Assembly (NCBI RefSeq): GCF_934202235.1
Contig: NZ_CAKPXS010000044.1
Location: 1 to 14,192, forward strand
DNA length: 14,192 nt
Source: an uncultured Limosilactobacillus sp.
Lineage (GTDB): Bacteria; Bacillota; Bacilli; Lactobacillales; Lactobacillaceae
Reading direction: 5' to 3'
The notes under the pieces are model-generated. The model was not told the origin of the DNA. It worked only from the letters and a program-made list of their open reading frames with translations, and made no database searches. The translations under genes were made by a program, and so were the position numbers. Positions 1 through 7,506 of the stretch are shown here, one piece after another (the first letter of the stretch is position 1; each line of letters opens with the position of its first letter).

Positions 1-106
1 CTGTTGAATACCGGACGCATACCTTATCAGTCTAAATTATCTGAACTTTGTCTAACTTTTTTGTTGCACTTCAAATTACCGCGCACCATGTCGTTTGTTT
101 CAAAGC
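1..106. other. Non-coding left edge, possible insertion-element end
   Basis: No gene can be supported here. The segment follows the stop of the DUF975-like gene. It contains short repeated words (GTCTAA at two places around 31-57), a run of six T at about 57-62, and the word TTGTTGCACTTCAAATTA at 61-78. That word reminds me of the terminal sequences of IS30-family elements in lactobacilli. This is memory-based inference, and no transposase coding sequence is inside the window. No convincing hairpin terminator for the gene ending at 107 was found. Confidence 0.25.
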
Positions 107-1138
107 TTATTCGTCTTTCTTAGCTTCTGTCTTCTTCTCACTCGACGTCTTTACTTGCGGATCAGCCTGTTGCTTAGTCGTTTGCGGTTTGATTCCCCGC
201 CAGTCATCAGCATACTTAGCACCGGTCAGCTCCGTTACTGGCTTGAAGGTGTCAGTAAAGCTGTCGGTAACTAATTCTGGTTTGGCAATCCACTGGTAGA
301 ATTGAGCAGCGACGAGTAAGGCTGCCGGAATAAACATCAGTTCAGCGATGACCAGTAAGATCACCCCCGCCCACATTAGCGGGTAGGTGCCGGTGTAGTC
401 ACCGTAAAAGGCGATCCCACCAAAGATTGCCCCCAAAACCAGCATCGGCAGCGCGATGAAGAGGATCGAAACAATTAGGTAGCTAGCCTTATTGCCACCC
501 ATTAACCGCCGGCTGGCAGTAATGGCGTGACGCATGGATTGCCCAAGAAAGTCTTCCTGGCGGTCACGGTAAACAAAGATTGCCTGCGAGTACTCCAACC
601 CTTTCCAGACAACGATAATGTCATTAATGATGTTGAGAACAATCCCCAACCAACTGATCTTGGCAATCACCGGCAGTGTGCCGATAATCATTAACGGCAG
701 CTGCCACAAGAAGACGAAGAAACTCATGTACAACGTCAACCGAAGAATCTGGTTTTTCTTCAGGTGCTTAAAGTAGGTCCAAACAGCACTGGCGTTTAAC
801 TTCATTTCCGGATGACGGAGGCAATCCAGCCAGGCATATGCACTAGAGACACCAAGGAACTGGAGGAAGAATTCCACCACGACCAAAGCGGCAATCAGGA
901 TCCACATGCCGACCATCACCATCAGGGCCATCGACAGTGAACTCATCCCGTACATCATCATTTGAAACATCATCATGAAGGTCATGAAGGCGCGGGCAAT
1001 TCCAAGTGAAATCAAAACAGAAATTGCCAACAGCAGCAACATTCCCCCGGCAATCGGCCAGACTGCTGACCAGTAACGTTCTTTGAGGGCGGTCCTTAAA
1101 TCCGCCCAAAATTGCTTAATCGAAACTTGTTTAGCCAT
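107..1138 (-). CDS. DUF975-like integral membrane protein, Met-rich
   Basis: A 343-residue membrane protein of unknown function. About six hydrophobic segments are visible (roughly residues 26-49, 64-92, 131-152, 160-178, 219-243, 253-281). The segment around 183-235, with EYSQAIFVY followed by a SRRLMGGNK motif and a further hydrophobic helix, resembles the core of the DUF975 family, whose function is not established. Residues 52-78 hold twelve methionines, which is unusual. The C-terminal 40 residues are hydrophilic and lysine/glutamate-rich, probably a cytoplasmic tail. The ATG is preceded by AAGGTGG at a good distance. The gene follows gpmA but is separated from it by a hairpin, and an extended -10 promoter lies upstream, so it is probably a single-gene transcript. 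No catalytic motif is seen. The reading frame is intact. The membrane-protein call is firm; the family assignment is moderate. Confidence 0.8.
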   Translation of the reverse strand: MAKQVSIKQFWADLRTALKERYWSAVWPIAGGMLLLLAISVLISLGIARAFMTFMMMFQMMMYGMSSLSMALMVMVGMWILIAALVVVEFFLQFLGVSSAYAWLDCLRHPEMKLNASAVWTYFKHLKKNQILRLTLYMSFFVFLWQLPLMIIGTLPVIAKISWLGIVLNIINDIIVVWKGLEYSQAIFVYRDRQEDFLGQSMRHAITASRRLMGGNKASYLIVSILFIALPMLVLGAIFGGIAFYGDYTGTYPLMWAGVILLVIAELMFIPAALLVAAQFYQWIAKPELVTDSFTDTFKPVTELTGAKYADDWRGIKPQTTKQQADPQVKTSSEKKTEAKKDE

Positions 1139-1179
1139 TGTTTCCCACCTTACTTATAATTGATCATTTTCTGCTTAAT

Positions 1180-1188
1180 ATCATAACA
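1180..1188 (-). promoter_or_regulatory. Extended -10 promoter of the membrane protein gene
   Basis: On the minus strand the sequence reads TGTTATGAT, a near-consensus extended -10 (TG, one base, TATGAT), about 40 bases upstream of the start codon at 1138. No good -35 hexamer is seen at the right distance, which is typical for extended -10 promoters. Confidence 0.45.
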
Positions 1189-1213
1189 CAGGCCATAACA
1201 TTCTTATCTTGCC

Positions 1214-1236
1214 GAACAAAAATGATCATTATGTTC
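1214..1236. promoter_or_regulatory. Palindrome upstream of membrane protein promoter
   Basis: A 10-bp perfect palindrome AATGATCATT (1221-1230) is flanked by GAACA (1214-1218) and TGTTC (1232-1236). It lies about 30 bases upstream of the putative -10. A second TGATCATT lies at 1161-1168, on the other side of the -10, between it and the start codon. The arrangement could be an operator pair; the cognate regulator is unknown. Confidence 0.3.
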
Positions 1237-1265
1237 TTATAGTTGAAAGATTCTGTGAAATTAGG

Positions 1266-1297
1266 AAAGGGCCACGAATATTCGCGGCCCTTCTTTT
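1266..1297 (-). terminator. Hairpin terminator after gpmA
   Basis: Inverted arms AAGGGCC (1267-1273) and GGCCCTT (1286-1292) extend inward through CGAATATTCG, with one G-U pair, giving a stem of about 11 bp around a short AT loop. It sits about 30 bases beyond the gpmA stop. On the minus strand the T tail is short (TTTCC); the plus-strand tail (TTCTTTT) is better. It therefore may be a moderate terminator for gpmA, or bidirectional. Confidence 0.65.
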
Positions 1298-1325
1298 AGT
1301 TATCAGATTAGATTAACCTGCAACC

Positions 1326-2021
1326 CTAGTCAATATCGTACTTTTCCTTGCTCAAAACGTTCAGCTTGTCGTCGAAGTCATAAACAACTGGTTGGCCAGT
1401 AGCCATTTCCAGGTTCATGATGTCATCATCGGAGATGTTTTCGATGTACTTGCTCAGCGCACGCAGAGAGTTACCGTGGGCAGCAATAATTACGTTCTTG
1501 TTGTCCAGCAGCTTTGGTGCAATCTGGTCTTGCCACAGCGGGATAACCCGTTCCAGGGTAACCTTGAGGTTTTCACCACCCGGGATCGTCCGTGGGTCAA
1601 GGTTAGCGTAACGACGGTCCTTTGCAGCCGAACCCTCGTCAGTTGCCTTCAGCAGCGGTGGCAGGACGTCGTATGACCGACGCCAAATGTGAACTTGGTC
1701 GGCACCATACTTGTCAGCAGTTGCCTTCTTGTTCAATCCCTGCAGAGCACCGTAGTGACGTTCGTTCAAACGCCAAGTCTTGTATTCTGGAATCCACAGC
1801 TGGTCGCATTCTTCCAGTGCGTAGTGCAGCGTCTTGATGGCCCGCTTCAGAACTGAAGTGTAGGCGTAATCAAATTGCAGCCCGTGTTCCTTGATGGCCT
1901 TGCCGGCAGCCTTAGCCTGGGCAACACCCTTTTCACTCAAATCAACGTCGACCCAACCAGTAAATTGGTTGGAAAGGTTCCATTCACTTTGTCCGTGACG
2001 AATCAAAACCAGTTTTGCCAT
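1326..2021 (-). CDS. gpmA: 2,3-bisphosphoglycerate-dependent phosphoglycerate mutase
   Basis: Interconverts 3- and 2-phosphoglycerate in lower glycolysis in the cytoplasm, using a phosphohistidine intermediate. The 231-residue product starts MAKLVLIRHGQSEWN. It carries the RHG motif with the phosphorylated His9, Glu87 in RLNERHYGALQG, and the second catalytic His182 in AAHGNSLRAL. The length fits the cofactor-dependent family (about 230). An in-frame ATG ten codons upstream (2051) exists, but I chose 2021. The reason is that AAAGAGGT lies seven to eight bases before it, and the family begins at this MxKLVLIRHG. The gene has its own promoter (TTGGTA/TAAAAT) with a dyad over the likely transcription start, and a hairpin follows its stop, so it looks monocistronic. 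All key residues are present and nothing is broken. Confidence 0.97.
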   Translation of the reverse strand: MAKLVLIRHGQSEWNLSNQFTGWVDVDLSEKGVAQAKAAGKAIKEHGLQFDYAYTSVLKRAIKTLHYALEECDQLWIPEYKTWRLNERHYGALQGLNKKATADKYGADQVHIWRRSYDVLPPLLKATDEGSAAKDRRYANLDPRTIPGGENLKVTLERVIPLWQDQIAPKLLDNKNVIIAAHGNSLRALSKYIENISDDDIMNLEMATGQPVVYDFDDKLNVLSKEKYDID

Positions 2022-2052
2022 TAATCTGACCTCTTTCTTCTTAAAAGTCATG

Positions 2053-2069
2053 TAACAGAATTACTGTTA
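2053..2069. promoter_or_regulatory. Dyad at gpmA transcription start
   Basis: A perfect inverted repeat, TAACAG, 5 bases, CTGTTA, lies immediately downstream of the gpmA -10 hexamer (2071-2076), so it would cover the transcription start. The position suggests a repressor operator or a small 5' mRNA hairpin. The binding protein is unknown. Confidence 0.4.
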
Positions 2070-2070
2070 T

Positions 2071-2099
2071 ATTTTAATCCATTCCGCCCTAAATACCAA
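2071..2099 (-). promoter_or_regulatory. Sigma-A type promoter of gpmA
   Basis: On the minus strand there is TTGGTA (2094-2099), a 17-base spacer, then TAAAAT (2071-2076). The -10 lies about 50 bases upstream of the chosen gpmA ATG at 2021. The spacing is ideal, with one or two mismatches in each hexamer. Confidence 0.6.
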
Positions 2100-2139
2100 G
2101 TGGCGAGAAACAGATTGTTATTTTCTAATGAGAAAAGAC

Positions 2140-3954
2140 CTATTCGGTTAGCTGACGACTGCCCCGGCGGGCCCGCAATCCCCAGAGAATGCAGACAGTG
2201 TCGACTACCTCCTGGAGCAGGGCACCAATAATCGTCGGTACAACCCCAGTGGCCGCAATCAGCATCAGGGCCACGCAGACAAAGATACCAAGGAGAACGG
2301 CGTGCTTAGCAATTGCCAGCGTTTCTTCGGCAATGGTGACTGCGTTGGCGACCTTGTGCAGGTTATCGGTCAGAATCACAACGTCAGCTGACTCACTAGC
2401 CGCACTTGAGCCGCGGGCACCCATCGCAATCCCAACGTCGGCCACCTTGAGTACCGGCGCGTCGTTGACACCGTCGCCGACCATAATGCTCGGCCGTTCA
2501 TCTGCTGGGAGGTCCTGCAGGTGGATAATCTTATCCTTCGGCAGCAAGTCGGCAAAGACCGTGGTAATCCCCAGCTTGTTGGCAATCCGCTGGGCAATCG
2601 CCGCATTGTCACCGGTAACCATGATGATCGTCTTTACGCCAGAAGGCCGTAGCTCATTAATGGTATCTCGCGCTTCCGGCCGCAGCTTATCGGCCAGTTC
2701 GATCCGCCCACAGTAGCGACCGGCAACCGCCACGTAAACTGCCGTGACATTGGCAGCGGCAATGTCATCATCTGGCGCGACAAAAGTCCGTTTGCCAACC
2801 CGCACCTGCTGGCCATCAATTTCGGCCACTACCCCCTGGGCAGTAACTTCTTCTAGCTGCGTCGGCTGGCTGAGTGTTAGCCCCGCTTCATGTGCCCGTT
2901 GCACAATCGACTGTGCCAGGACATGGTTGGACCCCTGCTCGGCACTAGCAGCGAAGCGGAGAAGATCGTCTTCATCCATCCCCGTTGTCGGGGCGACCGC
3001 ACTCACCGCTAATTGTCCGGCAGTCAGCGTCCCGGTTTTGTCGAAAGCAGCCGACCTGGCAGTGGCAAGTTTTTCAATCACGTCGCCGCTCTTGACAACG
3101 ATCCCGTTAGCCGACGACCGGCTCATCCCCGAAACGAAAGCGACCGGCGCGGCTAAAATCAACGGGCAAGGTGAAGCGACAACCAGCACCTGAGCAAAAC
3201 GGACTGGGTCGCCAGCCCACGCCCAGGCAAGGCCCCCGATGACCAGGCTAATAACGGTAAAGGGAATCGCATAGCGGTCAGCCAGCCGCACGAACCGGGC
3301 TGGCTGCTGGTCAGCTTCCCGGATCAACGCTACGAGTTGCTGGTACTGGCTGTCGGCCGCTCGTTTCTCGACCGTCATTTCCAAAATACCATCCCCGTTG
3401 ACCAACCCCGACAACAGCTCGTCACCAGCCTGCTTGGTTAGCGGCAGCGATTCACCAGTCAGTGACGACTCGTTAACCGTGCTGTGCCCATCAGTCACCC
3501 GGCCGTCAACGGGCACCAATTCACCAGGGAGGACCTTGACCCTGTCGCCCACTTGCAGTTCATCGACGCCGACTGCTTCCTGTTGGCCATTGACCAGGCG
3601 GTGAGCGGTCCGCGGCGTATTATCCAGCAGGCTCTTAAGCTCACTGTGCGCTTTTTCGTTGGCGTAGTCTTCGAGAGCGTCACCACCGATCAGCATCAGT
3701 AAGATGACCATCGCCGCCCAGTATTCACCGACTGCCAAGGCAGACGTAATGGCAATGATGGCTAAGAGGTCCACGCCGTAATCACCTTGGCGTAGCTTTT
3801 GGACCATCCCCCACAGCATCGATAGCGCAATCACTATCCCCGCAGCGGTAATGATCAGCTGAGACCAGCCGGGGTGACCAAGCCCCCACTGACAAATTGC
3901 TGCCACGATGGCGACTCCCGCTAGGGCAAGCAGTTTTCGCTGGTTGGTATTCAT
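2140..3954 (-). CDS. P1B-type metal-transporting ATPase, SPCP motif
   Basis: A membrane pump that would use ATP to move a metal ion, probably outwards; the metal is not known. The 604-residue protein has the full P-ATPase core. This comprises the TGES actuator loop (166-169), the DKTGT phosphorylation site (Asp305), TGDN (447-450) and GDGVND (493-498). About eight membrane helices are visible: four before the actuator domain, two around 230-277 and two at 551-592. The helix-6 metal motif reads SPCPL (261-265) instead of CPC or CPH, and the last helix carries QEVVDT (581-586). The P1B nucleotide-domain HP pair is His344-Val345 here. There is no N-terminal CxxC metal-binding domain; the protein starts almost directly with a helix. 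The ATG has GGAGG eight bases upstream. The terminator at 4020-4057 separates the gene from the purine operon, so it is probably transcribed alone. Assignment to cadmium, zinc or cobalt would be a guess. Confidence 0.93.
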   Translation of the reverse strand: MNTNQRKLLALAGVAIVAAICQWGLGHPGWSQLIITAAGIVIALSMLWGMVQKLRQGDYGVDLLAIIAITSALAVGEYWAAMVILLMLIGGDALEDYANEKAHSELKSLLDNTPRTAHRLVNGQQEAVGVDELQVGDRVKVLPGELVPVDGRVTDGHSTVNESSLTGESLPLTKQAGDELLSGLVNGDGILEMTVEKRAADSQYQQLVALIREADQQPARFVRLADRYAIPFTVISLVIGGLAWAWAGDPVRFAQVLVVASPCPLILAAPVAFVSGMSRSSANGIVVKSGDVIEKLATARSAAFDKTGTLTAGQLAVSAVAPTTGMDEDDLLRFAASAEQGSNHVLAQSIVQRAHEAGLTLSQPTQLEEVTAQGVVAEIDGQQVRVGKRTFVAPDDDIAAANVTAVYVAVAGRYCGRIELADKLRPEARDTINELRPSGVKTIIMVTGDNAAIAQRIANKLGITTVFADLLPKDKIIHLQDLPADERPSIMVGDGVNDAPVLKVADVGIAMGARGSSAASESADVVILTDNLHKVANAVTIAEETLAIAKHAVLLGIFVCVALMLIAATGVVPTIIGALLQEVVDTVCILWGLRARRGSRQLTE

Positions 3955-4019
3955 CTTGAAGCCCTCCTTTACTACTTCCTCTTATTAACTTCTATTGGAA
4001 AACAAACGACTGCCAAAAC

Positions 4020-4057
4020 AAAAAGTTGCGGTAGCTCAGTGGTTACCACAACTTTTT
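4020..4057 (-). terminator. Terminator of the purine operon
   Basis: Arms AAAAAGTTGCGGTA (4020-4033) and TACCACAACTTTTT (4044-4057) form a 14-bp stem with one G-U pair on the minus-strand transcript and a 10-base loop. The stem ends in a T run followed by TTTT. It lies 17 bases past the purD stop and ends the nine-gene operon before the P-type ATPase. Confidence 0.9.
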
Positions 4058-4073
4058 CTTTCATATTATTTAA

Positions 4074-5339
4074 TTAGTGAATCTTAACTCCCGCCTTTTG
4101 TCCAATATCGTGGCGGTAAAAACAGTCTGGTTCGTTTAAGCGGTCCAAGTAGTCGTACACTCGCTGGGCCGCTTCCTGGAGACTCGGTGCTTCAGCAATC
4201 ACCATTGCTAACCGGCCACCAGCACCATAAAGGTCATCCAACCGGCCAGTGACGTTAGCGTAGTCAATCGCAATCCCCTCCTGGTCCGGCAACTTCCCCA
4301 GTGACGGGTAGTAGGCCGGATGCGTTGGGTAGCCCTTCGCCGCCAGCACCACCCCTAAGACTGCCTGGTCACGTTCCTTGATGACTGGCAGGGGGGTGTC
4401 ATCGACTACCGCCTGCAACAGCTCTGCCCAGTCGGTGGCCAGCCGGGGAAGGATCACCTGGGTCTCCGGGTCTCCCAGGCGGACATTGTACTCAATCACT
4501 TTCGGACCATCAGCTGTCATCATGAGCCCGATGTAGAGGATGCCATGATAGTCATAACCCCCGTCGACTAGGCCGGCAATGGTCGGCTCGACGACCTCCT
4601 GGACCATCCGTTGACGGTCAGCTTCCGCCAGCTGGGGCAGCGGGCTATAAGCCCCCATCCCTCCGGTGTTGGGACCCTTGTCACCATCGTAAGTCCGCTT
4701 ATGGTCCTGGGCCAGTGGCAAGAGCCGGTACTGGTCACCGGCCACTAGACAGAAAAGTGAGTATTCCGGACCAGTCAGACATTCTTCGAGCACGACAACC
4801 GTTTGCGGACCAGCAAACATTTCGTGGAGGGTGTCAACGGCGCTGGTGTAATCAGGGGCGATCACGACCCCCTTACCGCCCGCGAGGCCATTTTCCTTTA
4901 CCACGACCGGGTAATCAAAGTCAGCCAACCCCGCCACCGCGGCTGCTTCGCTGGTAAACGTTTTGTGTTTGGCCGTTGGGATGTGGTAACGGTCCATAAA
5001 CTGCAACGCGTAGTCCTTTGACCCTTCCAGCTGGGCCGCCCGCTTGGTTGGGCCAATAATCTGTTGGCCTGCAGCTTGAAACTTGTCGACAATACCAGCA
5101 CAAAGGACATTTTCCGGTCCCACGAAGGTCCAATCAACGTGCTTTTCGATGGCAAACTGCAGCAAACCATTAAGGTCCATCTCGGCGATGTTCACCGGCG
5201 TCACCCCCACCGTCAGCATCCCAATGTTGCCGGGTGCACAGTAGACCGTCGCCACGTGGGGGCTTTGCTTTAATTTCTTGGCGATGGCAAACTCCCGGCC
5301 ACCCTCGCCGATAACAAGCAGTGTTAACTGATCCTTCAT
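4074..5339 (-). CDS. purD: Phosphoribosylamine-glycine ligase (GAR synthetase)
   Basis: Joins phosphoribosylamine and glycine with ATP to give GAR, the second step of IMP synthesis. The 421-residue product has an N-terminal Rossmann-like domain (LLVIGEGGREFAIA, about 8-19). An ATP-grasp core follows: VKENGLAGGKGVVIA around 148-161, NTGGMGAYSP at 224-233 and the metal-binding NVRLGDPETQ near 285-294. The C-terminal domain ends with FYRHDIGQKAG. The usual GREHA reads GREFA, a variant I associate with lactobacilli. Two ATG codons are adjacent (5342 and 5339). I chose 5339 because the AGGAGG site then has a 7-base spacer as in its neighbours; from 5342 the spacer is only 4, and the protein would be one residue longer. 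It is the last gene of the operon, 15 bases after the purH stop, and is followed by the terminator. Confidence 0.96.
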   Translation of the reverse strand: MKDQLTLLVIGEGGREFAIAKKLKQSPHVATVYCAPGNIGMLTVGVTPVNIAEMDLNGLLQFAIEKHVDWTFVGPENVLCAGIVDKFQAAGQQIIGPTKRAAQLEGSKDYALQFMDRYHIPTAKHKTFTSEAAAVAGLADFDYPVVVKENGLAGGKGVVIAPDYTSAVDTLHEMFAGPQTVVVLEECLTGPEYSLFCLVAGDQYRLLPLAQDHKRTYDGDKGPNTGGMGAYSPLPQLAEADRQRMVQEVVEPTIAGLVDGGYDYHGILYIGLMMTADGPKVIEYNVRLGDPETQVILPRLATDWAELLQAVVDDTPLPVIKERDQAVLGVVLAAKGYPTHPAYYPSLGKLPDQEGIAIDYANVTGRLDDLYGAGGRLAMVIAEAPSLQEAAQRVYDYLDRLNEPDCFYRHDIGQKAGVKIH

Positions 5340-5354
5340 CATTCACCCTCCTGA

Positions 5355-6896
5355 CTAGTGGCGGAAGTGACGGTGCCCGGTAAAGACGACCGCCACGCCG
5401 TACTTGTTGGCCATGTCAATCGTTTCCTGGTCACGAATCGAGCCGCCTGGTTCGACGACTGCCTTGATGCCGTGTTGGCCCGCAAATTCCAGGCTGTCCC
5501 CAAAGGGGAAGAAAGCATCGGAAGCCATGACGGTTGTTTCGTCGATCGCCTGCCCCGCATGCTTGGTGGCAATCTTCAGCGAGTCAATCCGGTTTGGCTG
5601 ACCAGCACCGACACCGAGGGTCCGCTCGTTGTTAGCGAGGACGATGGCGTTGGACTTAGTGTGCTTAACCGCCTTCCAGGCAAAGGCCAGGGCCGCCAAC
5701 TGCCGTTCCGTTGGCTTGACTTTCGTTACGCATTGCCAGTCATGCGGGTCCTCTTGGAGTACGTCTTGTTCCTGAACCAACAGCCCGCCCATCACGGAAA
5801 CCGCCTCGTGGCGAGTCGGTTCATTTTCGTGGCTGAAGTCTACCGTCAACAAACGAAGATTTTTCTTCTTGGCTAATACCTGGTAGGCATCGTCATCAAA
5901 GGCCGGCGCGATAATAATTTCCAAGAAGAGCTTGTGCATCTTCGTGGCCGTCGCCAAGTCTACCGGCCGGTTAACTGCAATTACCCCGCCAAAAATAGAA
6001 ACAGGGTCAGCCTGGTAAGCGCGATCCCAGGCATCCGTCAAGCTCGACGCACGACCAATCCCGCACGGGTTCATGTGCTTCATTGCCACAACGGTTGGTT
6101 CTTCCTGGAATTCACGAATACAACGCAGGGCTTCATCTGCGTCCTTAATGTTGTTGTAAGACAGCTTTTTGCCGTGTAATTGCTTTGCCGAAAGAATGGA
6201 GAATGATTTTGGCAGGGCATCTTCGTACAACCAGGCCTGCTGGTGCGGGTTCTCCCCGTAACGCATCTTTTCCTTCAGCTGGTAAGTCATCGTCAGCTGG
6301 TCGGGGTCTTCGTTGTTGGTCTGCTTCGTCAAGTAGTCGGCAATCAGCGCGTCATACGCCGCCGTTGTTCGAAAGACCTTGGCTGCGAGGTTAGCACGTG
6401 TCGCCAAAGTAGTGTCACCGTGCTCCTTGATCTCCGCTAACACTTGGTCATAGTCACCCTGGTCAACGGCGACCGTCACGTCGCGGAAGTTCTTGGCCGC
6501 CGCCCGCAGCATACTTGGTCCGCCAATATCGATGTTTTCGATGGCCTCTTCTTCGGTGACACCTGTTTTTTGAATGGTTTGTTTGAACGGGTAAAGGTTG
6601 ACAACGACGAGGTCGATCGGCGTAATTCCTAGCTTCTTTAGCGTCGCCATGTGTGCTGGCAAGTCCCGGCGGGCTAACAGCCCACCATGGACATACGGGT
6701 TCAACGTTTTGACCCGTCCATCAAGGATTTCCGGAAAGTGGGTAACGTCTTCAATCGCAATGGTCTTAATCCCGGCACCGTCGAGAACCTTCTTGGTCCC
6801 GCCAGTAGAAACAATTTCGTAGCCATTTTCTTCCAGTCCGCGGACAAATGGTACCAGGCCTGCCTTGTCACTAACAGAAACTAATGCGCGTTTCAT
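5355..6896 (-). CDS. purH: Bifunctional AICAR transformylase / IMP cyclohydrolase
   Basis: Catalyses the last two steps to IMP: formylation of AICAR with 10-formyl-THF, then ring closure. It is 513 residues, the usual length. The N-terminal IMP cyclohydrolase domain (MGS-like fold, about 1-145) shows STGGT (30-34), GRVKTLN (60-66), LVVVNLYPF (96-104) and IDIGGPSMLRAAAKN (122-136). The AICAR transformylase domain (about 200-513) has MRYGENPHQ and the catalytic Lys273-His274 in MKHMNPCGIG. The end is the typical TGHRHFRH. One oddity is TLNPYVHGG, where many homologues read TLHPxxHGG; Lys63 and Thr64 are kept. The start ATG lies 3 bases past the purN stop. Its AAAGGAG ribosome site is inside the last purN codons, which suggests translational coupling. 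Confidence 0.97.
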   Translation of the reverse strand: MKRALVSVSDKAGLVPFVRGLEENGYEIVSTGGTKKVLDGAGIKTIAIEDVTHFPEILDGRVKTLNPYVHGGLLARRDLPAHMATLKKLGITPIDLVVVNLYPFKQTIQKTGVTEEEAIENIDIGGPSMLRAAAKNFRDVTVAVDQGDYDQVLAEIKEHGDTTLATRANLAAKVFRTTAAYDALIADYLTKQTNNEDPDQLTMTYQLKEKMRYGENPHQQAWLYEDALPKSFSILSAKQLHGKKLSYNNIKDADEALRCIREFQEEPTVVAMKHMNPCGIGRASSLTDAWDRAYQADPVSIFGGVIAVNRPVDLATATKMHKLFLEIIIAPAFDDDAYQVLAKKKNLRLLTVDFSHENEPTRHEAVSVMGGLLVQEQDVLQEDPHDWQCVTKVKPTERQLAALAFAWKAVKHTKSNAIVLANNERTLGVGAGQPNRIDSLKIATKHAGQAIDETTVMASDAFFPFGDSLEFAGQHGIKAVVEPGGSIRDQETIDMANKYGVAVVFTGHRHFRH

Positions 6897-6899
6897 GAT

Positions 6900-7496
6900 T
6901 TACTTCTCTCCTTTACTCATTCGTTGCTGCAAAACTTCCTTGACTGCTTGGGGGAACAACTGGTGTTCCGTTTTATGGATCCGTGCTTCTAACGTTGCTG
7001 CCGTGTCGTCGTCCTTAATCGGCACGACTCGTTGCGCGATGTTTTCGCCGTGATCCAGTTGGTCGTCAATAAAATGCACCGTTACCCCCGTCTGTTGGAT
7101 CCTGCCCGCTTGAAAGTCAGCAAAGGCCCGTTCAATGGCGTGGAGCCCCTTATAGTGTGGTAACAGGGCCGGGTGGAGGTTGACGATCGAGTGCGGATAG
7201 GCATTGAGAATCGTTGGCCCCACCACCCGCAGGTAACCGGCCAAGATAACAAAATCGACCTGGTAGTCCTGAAGGAGGGCCAATAACCGCTGTTCATAGG
7301 CTTCTTTACCGCCACATTCCTTGACGGTCCACGCTTTTGCTGGAACGTGCAGCCGGGCTGCCCGCTTCATCACTGGTGCATCCGGGTGATTACAAAATAA
7401 CAATACCAGGTTGCCGGGAATCGCCCCCGTGGCAAATTGTCTTGCTAGCGCCTCAAAGTTAGTCCCGTTCCCCGAAGCCAGAATGGCCACTCTCAT
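6900..7496 (-). CDS. purN: GAR transformylase (10-formyl-THF dependent)
   Basis: Formylates GAR to FGAR with 10-formyltetrahydrofolate, the third step of the pathway. The 198-residue product starts with LASGNGTNFEAL (6-17), the phosphate-binding region. It carries the catalytic set expected from E. coli PurN: Asn106 and His108 in VNLHPALLP, and Asp148 in DDQLDHG, which aligns with the E. coli ELDGG aspartate. LAGYLR (85-90) is also typical. The start is ATG with GAGG eight bases upstream, 10 bases past the purM stop. The length is slightly short but normal for Gram-positive PurN. The final codons serve also as the purH ribosome site. No formate-dependent PurT is seen in the window. Confidence 0.96.
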   Translation of the reverse strand: MRVAILASGNGTNFEALARQFATGAIPGNLVLLFCNHPDAPVMKRAARLHVPAKAWTVKECGGKEAYEQRLLALLQDYQVDFVILAGYLRVVGPTILNAYPHSIVNLHPALLPHYKGLHAIERAFADFQAGRIQQTGVTVHFIDDQLDHGENIAQRVVPIKDDDTAATLEARIHKTEHQLFPQAVKEVLQQRMSKGEK

Positions 7497-7506
7497 TTTT
7501 CTCGCC

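Noticed and set aside
2022..2051. Longer N-terminus for GpmA starting at 2051
   Set aside because: The extra ten residues are translated from the ribosome-site region; the start at 2021 has a well-placed AAAGAGGT and family-typical N-terminus.
2122..2137. TTTTCT/AGAAAA hairpin after the P-type ATPase as a terminator
   Set aside because: Only a 6-bp AT-rich stem with a 4-base loop and no T tail on the minus strand; not enough to call a terminator.
2189..2716. Open frame of 175 codons on the plus strand inside the ATPase gene
   Set aside because: Antisense shadow of conserved ATPase motifs; low-complexity Ser/Thr/Ala-rich product with no family resemblance.
3955..4019. Promoter for the P-type ATPase
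   Set aside because: Candidate -10 words (TAATAA, TAGAAG) lack a matching -35 at proper spacing, so the promoter is expected here but not assigned.
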